Shown: positions 20,717 to 31,739 of the stretch, one piece after another | How positions within the stretch are numbered: position 1 is the stretch's first letter | Layout of the letters: each line of letters opens with the position of its first letter | Assembly (NCBI GenBank): GCA_951804985.1 | Contig: OX638131.1 | Span: 35,867,544 to 35,931,543 of the forward strand | Length of the DNA stretch: 64,000 nt | Source: Dryomyza anilis | Taxonomy: Eukaryota > Arthropoda > Insecta > Diptera > Dryomyzidae | Reading direction: 5' to 3' | Notes under the pieces: generated by a model | Databases searched by the model: none | Told to the model about the DNA's origin: nothing | The model's input: the letters and a program-made list of their open reading frames with translations, nothing else | Made by a program: the position numbers and the translations under genes

Positions 20717-21768
20717 CTGAAAAATATAACAAAATTTTTAAATATTTATAATTTTTATTATAAATTTTCACAAGTATATCTGATATTATGTGAAACTATA
20801 AAAAGAGAATGTTTTGTAATAAATCGGACTTATGGCTTAAATAGTTCCTAAAATATGCCGACATAAAAAGTGATAAATTAGTTAAAAAATCAAAAAGTGG
20901 CTTTACTTAAATGCGTTTATTTAAAAAAAAAAAATAGTTTACATACAAGGTCAATAGAGATATCATTTAAGAGGTAATTATCACATGATCTAGATTTTGG
21001 GAAGATTTCTTTCTTTTCTATTTCACCATTTTCAAAAAATATAGGTTATAGCTGATTTTCTTCTTTTTTTCCCTTTTATCATGTGATTATGACCTTTATC
21101 CTTTAGATTATGTTATATTAATATATATCATTATATATCATTATCATCATCTTTACACCTTTCAAATGTTACCTCAGTTGACCTACCTACTTCTTTTTAA
21201 GATAAACGCAATTAAGTAAACTTATTTCATTCGGCATATTTTAGGATCTATATAAGGTAAAGGTTTAATTAACATTTGTAAATGTTATCAATACTTGATA
21301 ACGTGTTTACCAGATATATACCTCAACTATTCAAAAGAATAATAGGAGACATTTTGTCTTAAGAGGTTATTATATTAGGGAAATAGAGAATAGAGATTTC
21401 TAAACAAACTCTAAAATTGTTTGCTTAAAAATTTGTATTTTGAGAATTTGTTCATGCCATGTTTCTATATAAAAAAAAAATAGTAAGAAACGTTAAGTCA
21501 AATAGGAAATTTTGAGGAAGATAAATTGTTGTCCAGAGGACCCCAAGGCTTACGAATCCAGAAAAGAACTGCAAATTTGTAATCTTGAAAGAATTACCTT
21601 TCATCTGCTTACCCATATGTTTGAAAGGGGAAGGGTACTGAGTTTCGATTTTTTTTTCGAGCACCACAAGTCGTTTCATAGGACAAACGTAAATTATATA
21701 TATTTGAGCTATGAGCAAAAACGTTAAATTCAGGTGGTACGAAGAACAATTCACCCGTACATGAAGTA
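20717..21768. other. AT-rich intron segment with TTATCATG-type inverted motifs
   Basis: 20840-20900 (TGGCTTAAATAGTTCCTAAAATATGCCGA) and 21225-21250 (TCGGCATATTTTAGGATC, inverted) are arms of an old foldback about 420 bp across. Related inverted pairs (AATTATCACATGATC at 20977, ATCATGTGATTATGACC at 21078) fit the same element. No gene. Confidence 0.6.
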
Positions 21769-21769
21769 A

Positions 21770-22466
21770 AGGGTTTTTCAATAAGAGCGGTACAAAAGTT
21801 TTTTTCAAGGGTTTTTCAACAGGGACGCTACAATGGTAAAGCGACAGGGACAGCAAACGACGCCATATTTCATACCGCACTTTTGACATTTCTCTTCAAT
21901 AAGGTTTGCCATTTCATGATGGAAAGATATAAGAGCCAACAACGAGTCGAAATTATTAAAATTTACTTCCGAAATTCCGAAATTCGGAAATGGAATCGGA
22001 ACCGCTATTTTAAAAATCTTGGAGCCAGAACCGGACAACAACATTCTAAAGGGTTCTAGTCCCTATTTATAATATTATTTTTCAAGATTTGTCTAGTTTT
22101 TCATGTGACTCCGTGCTTTTTTCGTATTTTGTCGTGCTTCTACATGTTTTTCTATATCCCATATTTTATCGTGCTTCTACGTGTTTTTCTATATCCCATA
22201 TGTTATCGTACTTCTCGTGCATGCCTTTAAATGTTGTAGTCGGGCTCGTGCTCGTGCAGTATGACCTATCGGAGGAGGTCATACTGATCAAGAATATATA
22301 CTTTTTCATGATACCCTTTTTATACTACCGAAATTCAAATTCGTATATCTTTCTATTATGAAATGGCAAACCTTACTGAAGAGAAATGTCGAAAGAGTGG
22401 CAAGAAATATAGCGTCGTTTGCTGTCTCTGTCGCTCTACTTTTGTAGCGTCCCTGTTGAAAAACCC
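21770..22466. mobile_element. Composite of mariner-type end fragments in inverted order
   Basis: 21776-21800 is an inverted right end, 21819-21985 a left end in plus orientation (AAGGGTTTTTCAACAGGGACGC region), and 22322-22466 a left end in minus orientation. Both left-end fragments match the element at 6062. The 340 bp between them match 23898-24235. No transposase remains. Confidence 0.8.
21983..22320. repeat. Dispersed repeat R1, first copy
   Basis: Shares with 23898-24235 the order GGAATCGGAACCGCTATTTT, AGTCCCTATTTATAAT, GTCGTGCTTCTACRTG and TACTTTTTCATGATACCC. The end carries GATCAAGAATATATACTT, the INE-1 hallmark, on the minus strand. Confidence 0.85.
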
Positions 22467-22599
22467 GGGTCGTAATGGATTGATTATCCCAATTTTCTAT
22501 ATCGAATAGCATAGGTACAAGTAAGCTAAATTAATACTTTTAGCTTCTGTAATCGTGATTTAATCGAAAAACAGACGGACATCACTAATTCGACTCAAG

Positions 22600-23060
22600 A
22601 GTAGAGATGGACGCGTTCCGTGATTTCTTCGAGTCACGCTTGTAAAATCTGAGTTAGTGCGTGCAAATCTCCGTGCGTGCTAGTTGTTGTCATGCTCGTG
22701 CGTGCCGTGCCTCTAAAATCAGGCGCCTATTAAAGATTTTTATTTTAGTTTCTACTCCAATTTCAAAAACCCGTTTAATTCCAGTATCAGAAAATAAAAA
22801 TTTCGTCGTATTTTAACCAGATACAAACACACTTTGGATTATCGGTGTTGGTTTCACACATTTTTAAATAACGGTTCCGATTCCGGTTTCAAAAATCGAA
22901 ACAGTTCCCATTCCGGTTCGTTGCGGTCCCGACAGGTTCCTATTCCAGAGAGGTTCCGAATCCGAGAATAAAACAGTACCAAAGTTAATTTTTGAATTAT
23001 TTATAATAAGATACCATAAACAACCGGTACAGGAACCAATTTAAAAATGTGTGGATAGGA
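22600..23060. repeat. Degenerate low-complexity CGTGC and CCGGTTCC tracts
   Basis: 22615-22720 is rich in CGTGC(GTG) and 22850-23035 in CCGGTTCCGATTCC variants. They are the same low-complexity words as in repeat R1, here decayed. Confidence 0.6.
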
Positions 23061-23082
23061 AATCGGAACCAATATATATATT

Positions 23083-23785
23083 TTATACCCTACACTAAAA
23101 GTGAAAGGGTATATTCAGTTTGGTACGCCGTTTGTAACACCCAGAAGGAAGCATCTCCGGTATGGAAAGGTATAAATATTCTTGATCAGCATGATCTCCT
23201 GAGTCGATTTGGCGATATCCGTCTGTCCGTCTGTCCGTCTGTCTGTCCCTCTGTCTGTCTGTTGAAATCACGATTACAGAAAAAGTAGAAGAGCTAGAGC
23301 AATGAAACTTTAGATTTAGATTACTTATATATCTAAGCTTTTTGGCATGATCGGTCTATTGTAACCTGAGAACCGACTACTTATGTTCAAATACCTCTTA
23401 TAAAATGTATATCTACAGATCAATTTTACTGTATAAGTGCTTAGGTAAACTTTTTTGGTAAAATATATATTGACTCATGCTAAAATACATGAAAATAATG
23501 GTTTCCGGCGAAACGACTAGTGGTCTACAAAAAAATTGAAATTCGATACACCTACCCTTTTGTAAATATGGGTATCAAATGAATGGAAATTCTTCAGCGA
23601 TTGAATGTTTGTAGTTATTTTCAGGATTCGTATACCCTGGTGACCTATATATCACTTTGAATGGTAACCACACATATGTGTAGGGTATTTATAGTCGGCT
23701 TAGACCGACTATAATTTTGATAATCCTAACTATCATAATTACACCTACTTTAAAATTTCCCATGTGATCTAACCTTTCCAACTGG
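23083..23785 (+). mobile_element. INE-1/DINE-1-like element (subfamily C)
   Basis: It starts TATACCCTACACTAAAAGTG. It carries TATTCTTGATCAGCATG followed by a (GTCY)n tract at 23218-23265. Near the 3' end is the perfect hairpin ATAGTCGG-CTTAGA-CCGACTAT (23691-23712), and it ends in CTGG before T, like Helitron CTRR ends. It is close to the copy at 39427-40159. Confidence 0.9.
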
Positions 23786-23897
23786 TTTTTGGTTGGAACC
23801 GGAATCGGAACCGGTTCCAACCTTGGCTCGAGAACCGGTACTGATATTTCAAGGGTTTTAGTCCCACTCTGGGATTGCAAAGATCCGGAACCATTGA

Positions 23898-24235
23898 GAT
23901 TTTTGAAACCGGAAATGGAATCGGAACCGCTATTTTAAAAATCTTGGAACCAGAACCGGAAACGACAATCTAAAGGTTTTTAGTCCCTATTTATAATATA
24001 ATTTTTCAAGAATTGCTTTTTTCGTATTTTGTCGTGCTTCTACGTGTTTTTCTATATCCCATATTATATCGTGCTTCTACGTGTTTTCTTTATCCCATAT
24101 TTGATCGTACTTCTCGTGCGTGCCTTTAAATGTAGTAGTCGGGCTCGTACTTTTGCTCGTGCTTGCGCGTGTCACCTATCGGAGGAGGTCATACTGATCA
24201 AGAATATATACTTTTTCATGATACCCTTTTTTTAC
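23898..24235. repeat. Dispersed repeat R1, second copy
   Basis: Direct repeat of 21983-22320, about 1.9 kb away, with small indels. Confidence 0.85.
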
Positions 24236-24238
24236 AAA

Positions 24239-24549
24239 TTATAATAATAATAAAAGTTTGGCGCTACAGTCCTATAAAGAACTTAGGCCGAGCTCTCTCA
24301 CCATTTTGAGCTGTGCGTGTTATATTTGTACTCTAAGTGGTGGGACCTACAGTTTATTACTGAATCCGAACGGCGGGTGAGAGCTTTTCATAGGCAATGG
24401 TTTTACTCTCGTAGGTTTGCCATTTACTGACGAGAGGTAGCGCGGTATAGAAAAATGTTTCTAAGAAAAGATGTTGTTAGCCCCAGTCCTGGCTTGAACC
24501 GAGAACCTTTCGGCTCGCAGTCCAACGCAACCACTGAGCTACTGCGACG
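24239..24549 (-). mobile_element. tRNA-derived SINE family 1
   Basis: The (TAA)n tail is on the left and the tRNA-like head on the right (GCTCAGTGG-TT on the minus strand). A two-base loss in the A-box region makes this copy less likely to be transcribed. Confidence 0.9.
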
Positions 24550-25338
24550 CAAAAATATCTTCCAAAAAAAAAATGTATTTGTTATTACTTCATTCTATGT
24601 ATATGTATTGCAAACAACTAAATACATTTTCTGCGTACAAATTTATCTTCATTTCTATACTACATTTTGTATTTAATTATACTTCCAGAAATGTGTAGAT
24701 AAATTACTACATCTGCAATTATTTTTTCTACATTCTGTACATATTTTAATATTGTAAAACCGGAAGTTGATTGAAGATTTTAATAAAAACTAAGTTTATT
24801 GGTTGATTTTGCTTTAAGAACGAATTTCGTTTTTTTTATCATAAATATTTGACTTTGATATCACTGGAAAATGTGCCTACATTGACCAATTCAGAACAAT
24901 ACAGATAGAAGTTATGAATGTTTTCAGTAAACAAAAGTTTGAATAACCTGTGGAACGACTTGATCAAATTAGGTTATTTTTACGATAAATAATTGACATT
25001 GCAATGACTATAAAATGTGTCAACTTCGACGCTGCATTAAGAGGTTATGAAAAAAAAACACTTCAAAATTACGCATGTAAGCTAATCTTTCTTTTTGGTT
25101 TCGATTTCGTGTTGATTGTCATATGAAATGAGTTTTTACAATTTTATGTACAAAATCTCTTATTCAAAAATTTTTGTATTAAAAAATAGAATTCTTCAAA
25201 AAATCTATTAAATTTTTGTGTTACTAATATATGTCATAGTAGCTAAAAAAACCCACAAATTCAATTTTGCTACAATATAAAATAAAACCCCCCAAACATA
25301 AACCAACTCTGAATGTTTTTGCATAAATCATGACTTAC
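24550..25338. other. AT-rich intron segment, nothing recognised
   Basis: Intron between exons 8 and 9. No repeat in common with other parts of the window. Confidence 0.4.
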
Positions 25339-25461
25339 CGTTCGCGCCATCTGATTACAGTCTGGACCGTTTTGCCCTCCTGGGCATTCACAGTTGAAAT
25401 CGTTGCCATGATCAATGCAGCGATGTCCTTCGGAACATGGTTTGTTTGCGCACAAATCAAC
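25339..25461 (-). CDS. Exon 8 of DNER-like receptor: EGF-6
   Basis: The acceptor is AACGTTAG and the donor is CGAACG|GTAAG. The exon is 123 bp, phase 0-0, and codes exactly one EGF module (VDLCANKPCSEGHRC to GPDCNQMART). Its six Cys follow C-x4-C-x5-C-x8-C-x-C-x8-C. Because it is a symmetric single-domain exon, loss or gain by alternative splicing would keep the frame. It lies only 232 bp downstream of the previous exon, a short intron compared with its neighbours. Confidence 0.95.
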
Positions 25462-25693
25462 CTAACGTTGTTGTAATATTTACGGTGGATGGTGGATGAC
25501 AAACATAGGTACAATGAGCATAAAAGAAAATAGAGGAAAACCATAAAATTACAATAGCAAATAAAAATTGATTTTATTTTTTTATTTTTCGCTTTTTTTT
25601 TGGTTATACGATTTTCAACGATAACGTATAGTGAAATGGAATAATTTTGGTGGAATTTTGTCATTCTTGAATGAAATATACACACTTACTTAC

Positions 25694-25836
25694 CTTAATT
25701 TGGCAACGACTGCCCGTGTATCCTTTCGTGCAGCGGCACTCGTAGCTGCCAATGTGATCGATGCATTCGCCAGCATTTTGACAAGGATTCGATTCGCATT
25801 CATTGTACTCGAAGTTACAAAGTTCACCCGCGAAAC
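25694..25836 (-). CDS. Exon 7 of DNER-like receptor: end of EGF-4 and complete EGF-5
   Basis: The acceptor is CCAAAATCAG and the donor is ATTAAG|GTAAG. The frame starts GFAGELCNFE, closing EGF-4, and continues with EGF-5 (YNECESNPCQNAGEC to TGSRCQIK). EGF-5 has a well-formed calcium-binding start (NEC...NPC) and the CIDHIGSYEC hydroxylation-type context. Length is 143 bp, residues 308-355, ending in phase 0. The 76 bp upstream of the acceptor are GC-rich and open in the same frame from a Met codon at 25910-25912, coding a Ser-rich stretch. Confidence 0.95.
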
Positions 25837-26128
25837 CTGATTTTGGCAGGACATCATCGATGAGCAGACGTGGAACGGAGGAGGCGGACGCGGACGACGA
25901 CGAGCAGACCATGTAAAATTAATGGAAATGTTTTTAATGAGATTTATGCAGATGATATGTCAGAAAAGATTTATGAGCTATGGGCGATGTATGAATAATA
26001 TAAAAAAAAACACAGGAAATTGGTAACAGTTTTAGTTGATGAAATTTTTTAAGTAAGTTTTTATTAAGGATATAATTTATGTTTGTTATTTGTTTAGGTA
26101 TTTAGTAAATTTTTCGTTATATTTTATA

Positions 26129-27359
26129 CTAGCTGGACCTGTGCACGACTCGTGCAAAGATTTTGTGAATTCAAGGATATGGAGTGATTTTATTAAAAAA
26201 ATAACATTTTTATTATTTATTTTCGATAGTCGAATTGAGTTTATTTGGTGGGTTATACTATATATTCCAAATTTTAAGTAAATTTCGTGAAGAGGTTTTT
26301 TGTTTTTGTGTATTGCTTTTATGGTTTTGCTTTTGTGTTTTTGCATTTATTTTTTAATTTGGTTTTTTACATTTGTGTTTTATTTTTGTGTATTTGGAGC
26401 CGTGCAAAGATTTGGTGTTATTGATTTTGTGTTTTGCTTTTGTGTTTTGCTTTTGTGTTTTTGCTTTTATGTTTTTGCTTTAATTTTTTATTTTGTGTTT
26501 TTGTTTTTGCTTTTGTGTTTTGCTTTTGATTTTGTGTCTTTTGTTTGTATTTTGCTTTAGTTTTTGTGTTTTTGCCTTTGCCTTTGTTTTTGTATTTTGC
26601 TTTTGTGTTTTTACCTTGGTTTCTGTGTTTTCTTTGGTTTTTATGTTTTTGCTTTGGTTTTTGTGTTTTTGTATTTTTTGCTTTTGTTTTTGTGTGTGTG
26701 TGTTTTTTTTATTTTTGTGTTTTGCTTTTGTGTTTTGCTTTAGTTTTTGCCTTTGTTTTTGTATTTTGCTTTTGTGTTTTGCTTTTGTGTTTTTACCTTG
26801 GTTTTTGAGTTTTTGCTTTTTTTTGTTTTTGTGTCTTTGCTTTTGTTTTTGTGGTTTCGCTTTTGTTTTGTGTTTTTGCCTTTGGTTTTGTATTTTGCTT
26901 TTGTGTTTTGCTTTTGTATTTTTCTTTGGTTTTTATGTTTTTGCTTTGGTTTTTGTGTTTTTGTATTTTTTGCTTTTGTTTTTGTGTGTGTGTTTTTTTT
27001 TGTGTTTTGCTTTCGTGTTTTTGTAGTGTTTTTGCTTTAATGTTTTTGATTGTGATTTTGTGTGTTTGCTTTTGTTTTTGTGTTTCTGTTTTGTTATTTG
27101 TATTTGTTTTTGTATTACCATCTTTTGTTTTGTTTTTATTTTGCTTTTCTTTTAGTGTTATTGCTTTAGTTCCTGATTTTGCTTTTGTTTTTGATTTTGT
27201 GTTTGATTTTTGGTTTTGTTTTTGAGTTTTTTTTTTTGTATTTGAGTTTTTTTTTTTTAGCTGGTGTAAGTCCCAAGTTATAACGCGACAGACAGTTATA
27301 ACAAACAGACAGACATATAGACTGACGGACAGACGGACCAAGAGTTTTATATATATAGA
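26129..27359 (-). mobile_element. Helitron-type non-autonomous element H1
   Basis: On the minus strand it begins TCTATATATATAAAAC at 27359 after an A and ends with the hairpin GCACGA-G-TCGTGC (26143-26155), ten bases, then CTAG at 26129-26132 before a T. These are Helitron hallmarks: 5' TC, 3' CTRR with hairpin, insertion between A and T. The interior is a (GTCY)n tract followed by about 0.9 kb of ACAAAA-type repeat. No Rep/helicase gene. The long open frames here are repeat translations. Confidence 0.88.
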
Positions 27360-27386
27360 TATTGAAGCAAATTTTAAACTTCTAAA

Positions 27387-27720
27387 TCTATATATATAAA
27401 ACTCTTGGTCCGTCTGTCCGTCAGTCTATATGTCTGTCTGTTTGTTATAACTGTCTGTCGCGTTATAACTTGGGACTTACACCAGCTAAAAAAAAAAAAA
27501 ACTCAAATACAAAAAAAAAAACTCAAAAACAAAACCAAAAATCAAACACAAAATCAAAAACAAAAGCAAAATCAGGAACTAAAGCAATAACACTAAAACA
27601 AAAGCAAAATAAAAACAAAACAAAAGATGGTAATACAAACACAAATACAAATAACAAAACAGAAACACAAAAACAAAAGCAAACACACAAAATCAAAATC
27701 AAAAACATTAAAGCAAAACT
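27387..27720 (+). mobile_element. Helitron-type element H2, 3'-truncated, head to head with H1
   Basis: It begins TCTATATATATAAAAC at 27387, only 27 bases from the 5' end of H1 and in opposite direction. The 330 bp are nearly identical to the start of H1, so 27030-27720 is a long palindrome with a short spacer. It breaks off at about 27720 without a 3' terminus. Confidence 0.88.
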
Positions 27721-28184
27721 AGACAGCAAGCTAGAATGCTGAATTCTTATATTTTTGTTTGCCAAAAGAAATAGAAGATATTTGAAACCAAAATTATAAG
27801 AAAATCCTTATAAGAAAATCCTAATTTCAATCTCTGTTCATAAAATACAAGTCTTTGCGATACATAAAAGGTTTCTATACGCTGCCTTGTCATCCATATC
27901 TATATATATAAAACTCTTGGTCCGTATGTCAGTCTGTCTGTCTGTCTGTCTGTCTATCTGTTTGTTCCAGCATCACGTCTAAACCGCTTAACCGATTTAA
28001 CTGAAATTTTGCACCAGGATACTATGGAGTCCGGAGGGTGTCATAGGCTATATATGGGCGGGATTGGACAAAGGGGCGTGGCACCTCCCATACAACCTAA
28101 ACTTTCAAAACGACATAACTCGTCACATACACAAGCTAAGAAGATGAAACAAAAAACTCAAATAAAAAAAATATACAAAAGCAA

Positions 28185-28500
28185 CCACACCACATTAAAA
28201 CTCACCACAATGAAACTCACCACACTAAAATTCACCACAATGAAACTCACCACACTAAAATTCACCACACTAAAATTCACCACTCTAAAATTCACCACAC
28301 TAAAATTCACCACACTAAAACTCACCACACTAAAACGTACCACACTAAAATTCACCACAATAAAATTCACCTCATTGAAACTCACCACAATAAAATTCAC
28401 CACACTAAAACTCACCACACTAAACTCACCACACCAAAATTCACCTCGCCTAAACTCACCACACTAAAACTCACCACATTAAAACTCACCACACTAAAAT
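28185..28500 (+). repeat. 15-bp minisatellite (CACCACACTAAAATT)n inside Helitron H3
   Basis: About 21 units with C/T changes in the last part. 15 is a multiple of three, so the unit keeps a frame open in several registers (for example repeating KFTTL), which explains the 152-codon open frame. The same unit occurs on the minus strand at 63224-63614. Confidence 0.95.
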
Positions 28501-28504
28501 TTGT

Positions 28505-28690
28505 ACTGTGAAAAACTCTACGGAAAAGAATTCTACGGGAAAGAATTCTACCGGAAACTATTCTACCGGGATGAGTTCTACGGGAAGATTTCTTTCGGGA
28601 AGAATTCTACCGGAATGAGTTCTACGGGAAGATTTCTACCGGGAAGAATTCTACGGGATAGCGTTCTATGGGGAAGAATTTTACGGGGCA
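28505..28690 (+). repeat. Minisatellite of GAATTCTACGGGAA type
   Basis: About twelve degenerate units of 14-17 bp (GGAAGAATTCTACCG variants). Similar words are at 50890-51000 (minus), 56668-56710 and 57665-57845. Confidence 0.85.
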
Positions 28691-28895
28691 GCCTGAGAAA
28701 AAAAGTCCTTGAGAAAAGTTGTTTTGGCGGAGAATTATTATTTGGCTACTACATTTATAAACCCAATAAAAAAACTTTCACAGCCATGCACGGGCCCCTG
28801 ATATAAATAATAAAAATGTTTTTTATATTAATAAAATCGCTCCATATCTTTTAATTCACAAAATCTTGGCACGAGTCGTGCACGGGTCCTGCTAG

Positions 28896-29904
28896 TTCTA
28901 TTTATAATGATGGTTCTCATGTTTAAAATTCGATGTAGAATGGCAAAAATATTTGAATTAAATAACATAACAAAGTATTTAAATGTACAATGGTAACTAA
29001 ATACAAAATTCTGTTTTATATGCAAAAATTGAAAGCTAATTCTATATAATATTTCATTAAAAATTCAATTGTTCTTAATATTGTATCATGTATATTACCA
29101 TCAGTAATATCCTTCAATTAAAAGTCAACCAGTCAACCCATATGTGCTTTGTGTAATGCCTTAAGCGCTTATGTATTTTGTAGAATTTAATTTTGTCCAA
29201 CCATATAATATTCACCAAATCTCTATTTTTATTATTGTTTTAAAGCTGGCCGCCGCACTAATGAGTATAGTGCAGACAAACTAAATGGTGACAATTTTAA
29301 ATGTCACACATAAAGAATTCTGGACACAAAAACACATAAATTATTCATAGTATTAATTAAAACTACAGTGGGTGCGCCTGGGGATGTGACATAAAACTGA
29401 ATACTTAAATATAATAAAATGAGCGGTGGATTTATAGTATACATAAATGAGTTGCTAGTATTTTGGATATATTTCGTAGCACAAGACTTTTTAAAATGAA
29501 TGAATAACTAAATTAATGAACAGATATAATATCTTTTTAAATTCTAAATATGATGGAAATATTAAATATCTTTCCATGGTTGAGAAATTTCAAAAACCAA
29601 AAAAATCATCTCTTGTTTTGTATATGTTAATATTTTGAAATAATTTTTAACTTGTATCATACTATGTAAGATACTAAGTTTCATATTGGGTACAAGGTTT
29701 AAGATTTAGATCAAATCTTTTTTTATAAGAAAATATAATGTACTCGAATTCTTAAAAAAATTATCCATCGGCAATATTCGAAAAGACACGGACCATTTTA
29801 CTACTCTACCTTCCATTCGAGAAAAAGGTGAAGAGCTTAAAAAGTAGAAGTGATGGAAATAAGTTAGCAATTTTGATTGTTAGTCTTAACTATGTTCTAC
29901 ATAA
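28896..29904. other. AT-rich intron segment
   Basis: 29235-29290 (AAGCTGGCCGCCGCACTAATG) is a small normal-GC island that may be conserved non-coding DNA. Nothing else recognised. Confidence 0.35.
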
Positions 29905-30222
29905 TAATAATAATAATTTGGCACTACAGTTCTATAAGAACTTAGGCCGAGCTCTCTCACCATTTTGAGCCGTGCGTGTTATATTTGTACTCAAAGTGGT
30001 GGGACCTACAGTTTATTGCCGAATCCGAACGGCGGGTGAGAGCTTTTCATAGGCAATGTTTTTACTCTCGGAGGTTTGCCATTTACTGCCGAGAGGTAGC
30101 GCGTTATAGAAAAATGTTTCTATGAAAAGATGTTGTTAGCCCCAGTCTAGGCTTGAACCGGGAACCTTTCGGCTCGCAGTCCAACGCACTAACCACTGAG
30201 CTACCGCAACCACTGAGCTACC
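29905..30222 (-). mobile_element. tRNA-derived SINE family 1, with duplicated 5' end
   Basis: Perfect 11-bp target duplication GTTCTACATAA at 29894-29904 and 30223-30233. The A-box end is present twice in tandem (CCACTGAGCTACCG at 30193 and 30210), a terminal duplication inside the element. Confidence 0.95.
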
Positions 30223-30233
30223 GTTCTACATAA

Positions 30234-31427
30234 ATAAAAATAAATCATTTTCTAGTTTATCATTAGATCCTAAATAATAAAAAAGAATCCAAAAAAGGAA
30301 TCCAAAAACAAAATTTTGTTTTTAAGTCTATATTTGGAAGATTTTTTTTAGCATTTTGGTTTTAATGATAAATAAGAATATGATTTAAGCTTATACAGAG
30401 AATAGTTTGAACTAAAGATCAAAATTACTAGATTTTTTGCATCGTTTCTTATTTTTAAAATGTACCCTATCAACACAGTTTTCGTCAAAACCTATTGTGA
30501 ATTAGACATATTTTTATTTTCTTTATGGTTCTTCACTATTCACACAATTTCGGATGTTGCGGCACTCGTGTTATGCGCATCATGTGTGTAGCGTGCTTAT
30601 CTCATGTTGTACGCATCATGTATGCATATAAAATGTATAAAAGTTCTAAATTATTGTATATACATTATACTTATACATTAATTACTGGAAAATATCAATT
30701 TTTACCCAACATTTTCTCAAAATGTCCATGTAGTGGAAAAAAACTCAGTATGCAATTAGAATAAGAATACTTTGAACAATAAGTAATGATATTTTCATAG
30801 TACAGACATACATATATTTATTGTAAATTAAATATATAAAAGAGTACCAAAATTATGTTCACATGGTATATTTTAAAAAGAAGATCAATTAGAAAATGTA
30901 AGTAATTTAGCTAGTTAGTTTGGATTATGCCGCAAATCATTTTTTATTTATTGCTAAATCAAAAATGCGCTAAAGGGCTCTAAAAAAATTAAAAATTTTG
31001 ATCCGATTATCTTAAAAACTTATTCGACTATTAGTATTTATTAGTATATTTAAATTAGTCTTGTCAATTGCAAGGAAAATTGTGTTTTAGGTTTTTTTGT
31101 AAAACTATTAATAATTAGTACTATATTTTTTTATTCTAAGTAGTGGGTGAGAACGGCTTAAAATTGAGTCTTAAATTTTCTCGAGAACTTTAGGTAATAG
31201 AAAAATAATATAAATAAAATAGTTTTTTTTAAAGAAGAATAAAATATGAGAAAAATGCATATATACGCGAAAGGGCTATAGCATTAACATAATAAGCCAC
31301 ATTGATTGGATGATTTTTTCCTCCAGAATTAAATACTGTCGGCAGCATTAAAAACCTTAAATAATTCATGGTAAAATTTATTCCTGAATATAAAGATCTG
31401 GTCGATTCAGTAGAGTATTTATGTCTT
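30234..31427. other. AT-rich intron segment with one dispersed repeat
   Basis: 31019-31185 is the second copy of the repeat at 775-955. 30525-30620 is a normal-GC pocket with ATGCGCATCATG/ACGCATCATG repeats. No gene. Confidence 0.45.
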
Positions 31428-31739
31428 AATAAATAATAATAATAGTTTGGCACTACAGTTCTTTAAGAATTTGGGCCGAGCTCTCTCACCATTTTGAGCT
31501 ATGCGTATTATATTTGTACTCAAAATGGTGAGACCTACAGTTTATTGCCGAATTCGAACGGCGGGTGAGAGCTTTCATAGGCAATGGTTTTACTCTCGTA
31601 GTTTTGCCATTTACTGACGAGAGGTAGCGCGGTATAGAAAAATGTTTCTATGAAAAGATGTTGTTAGCCCCAGTCCAGGCTTGAACCGGGGACCTTTCGG
31701 CTTGCAGTCCAACGCACTAACCACTGAGCTACCGCGGCT
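31428..31739 (-). mobile_element. tRNA-derived SINE family 1
   Basis: Full head, body and (TAA)n tail. Flanks share TATGTC-AATAA, an imperfect target duplication. Confidence 0.9.

Larger units (their letters stand above)
27899..28895 (+). mobile_element. Helitron-type element H3, complete ends, with two internal minisatellites
   Basis: It begins TCTATATATATAAAAC after A and ends with GCACGA-G-TCGTGC, then ten bases, CTAG, then T (28892-28896). The 997-bp element holds a (GTCY)n tract, a 130-bp conserved part (GCGGGATTGGACAAAGGG), a 15-bp minisatellite and a second minisatellite. The 3' 100 bp match H1 (AATAAAATC-CTCCATATC). Confidence 0.9.

Noticed and set aside
26300..27341. Long plus-strand Phe/Cys-rich frames and a 182-codon minus-strand Lys/Thr/Gln-rich frame
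   Set aside because: They lie wholly inside Helitron H1 and its low-complexity repeat. The similar translation at 27405 comes from the inverted copy.
28009..28467. 152-codon frame with repeated KFTTL-type units, like a repeat protein
   Set aside because: It is the 15-bp minisatellite plus flanking Helitron sequence. The length multiple of three keeps frames open on both strands.
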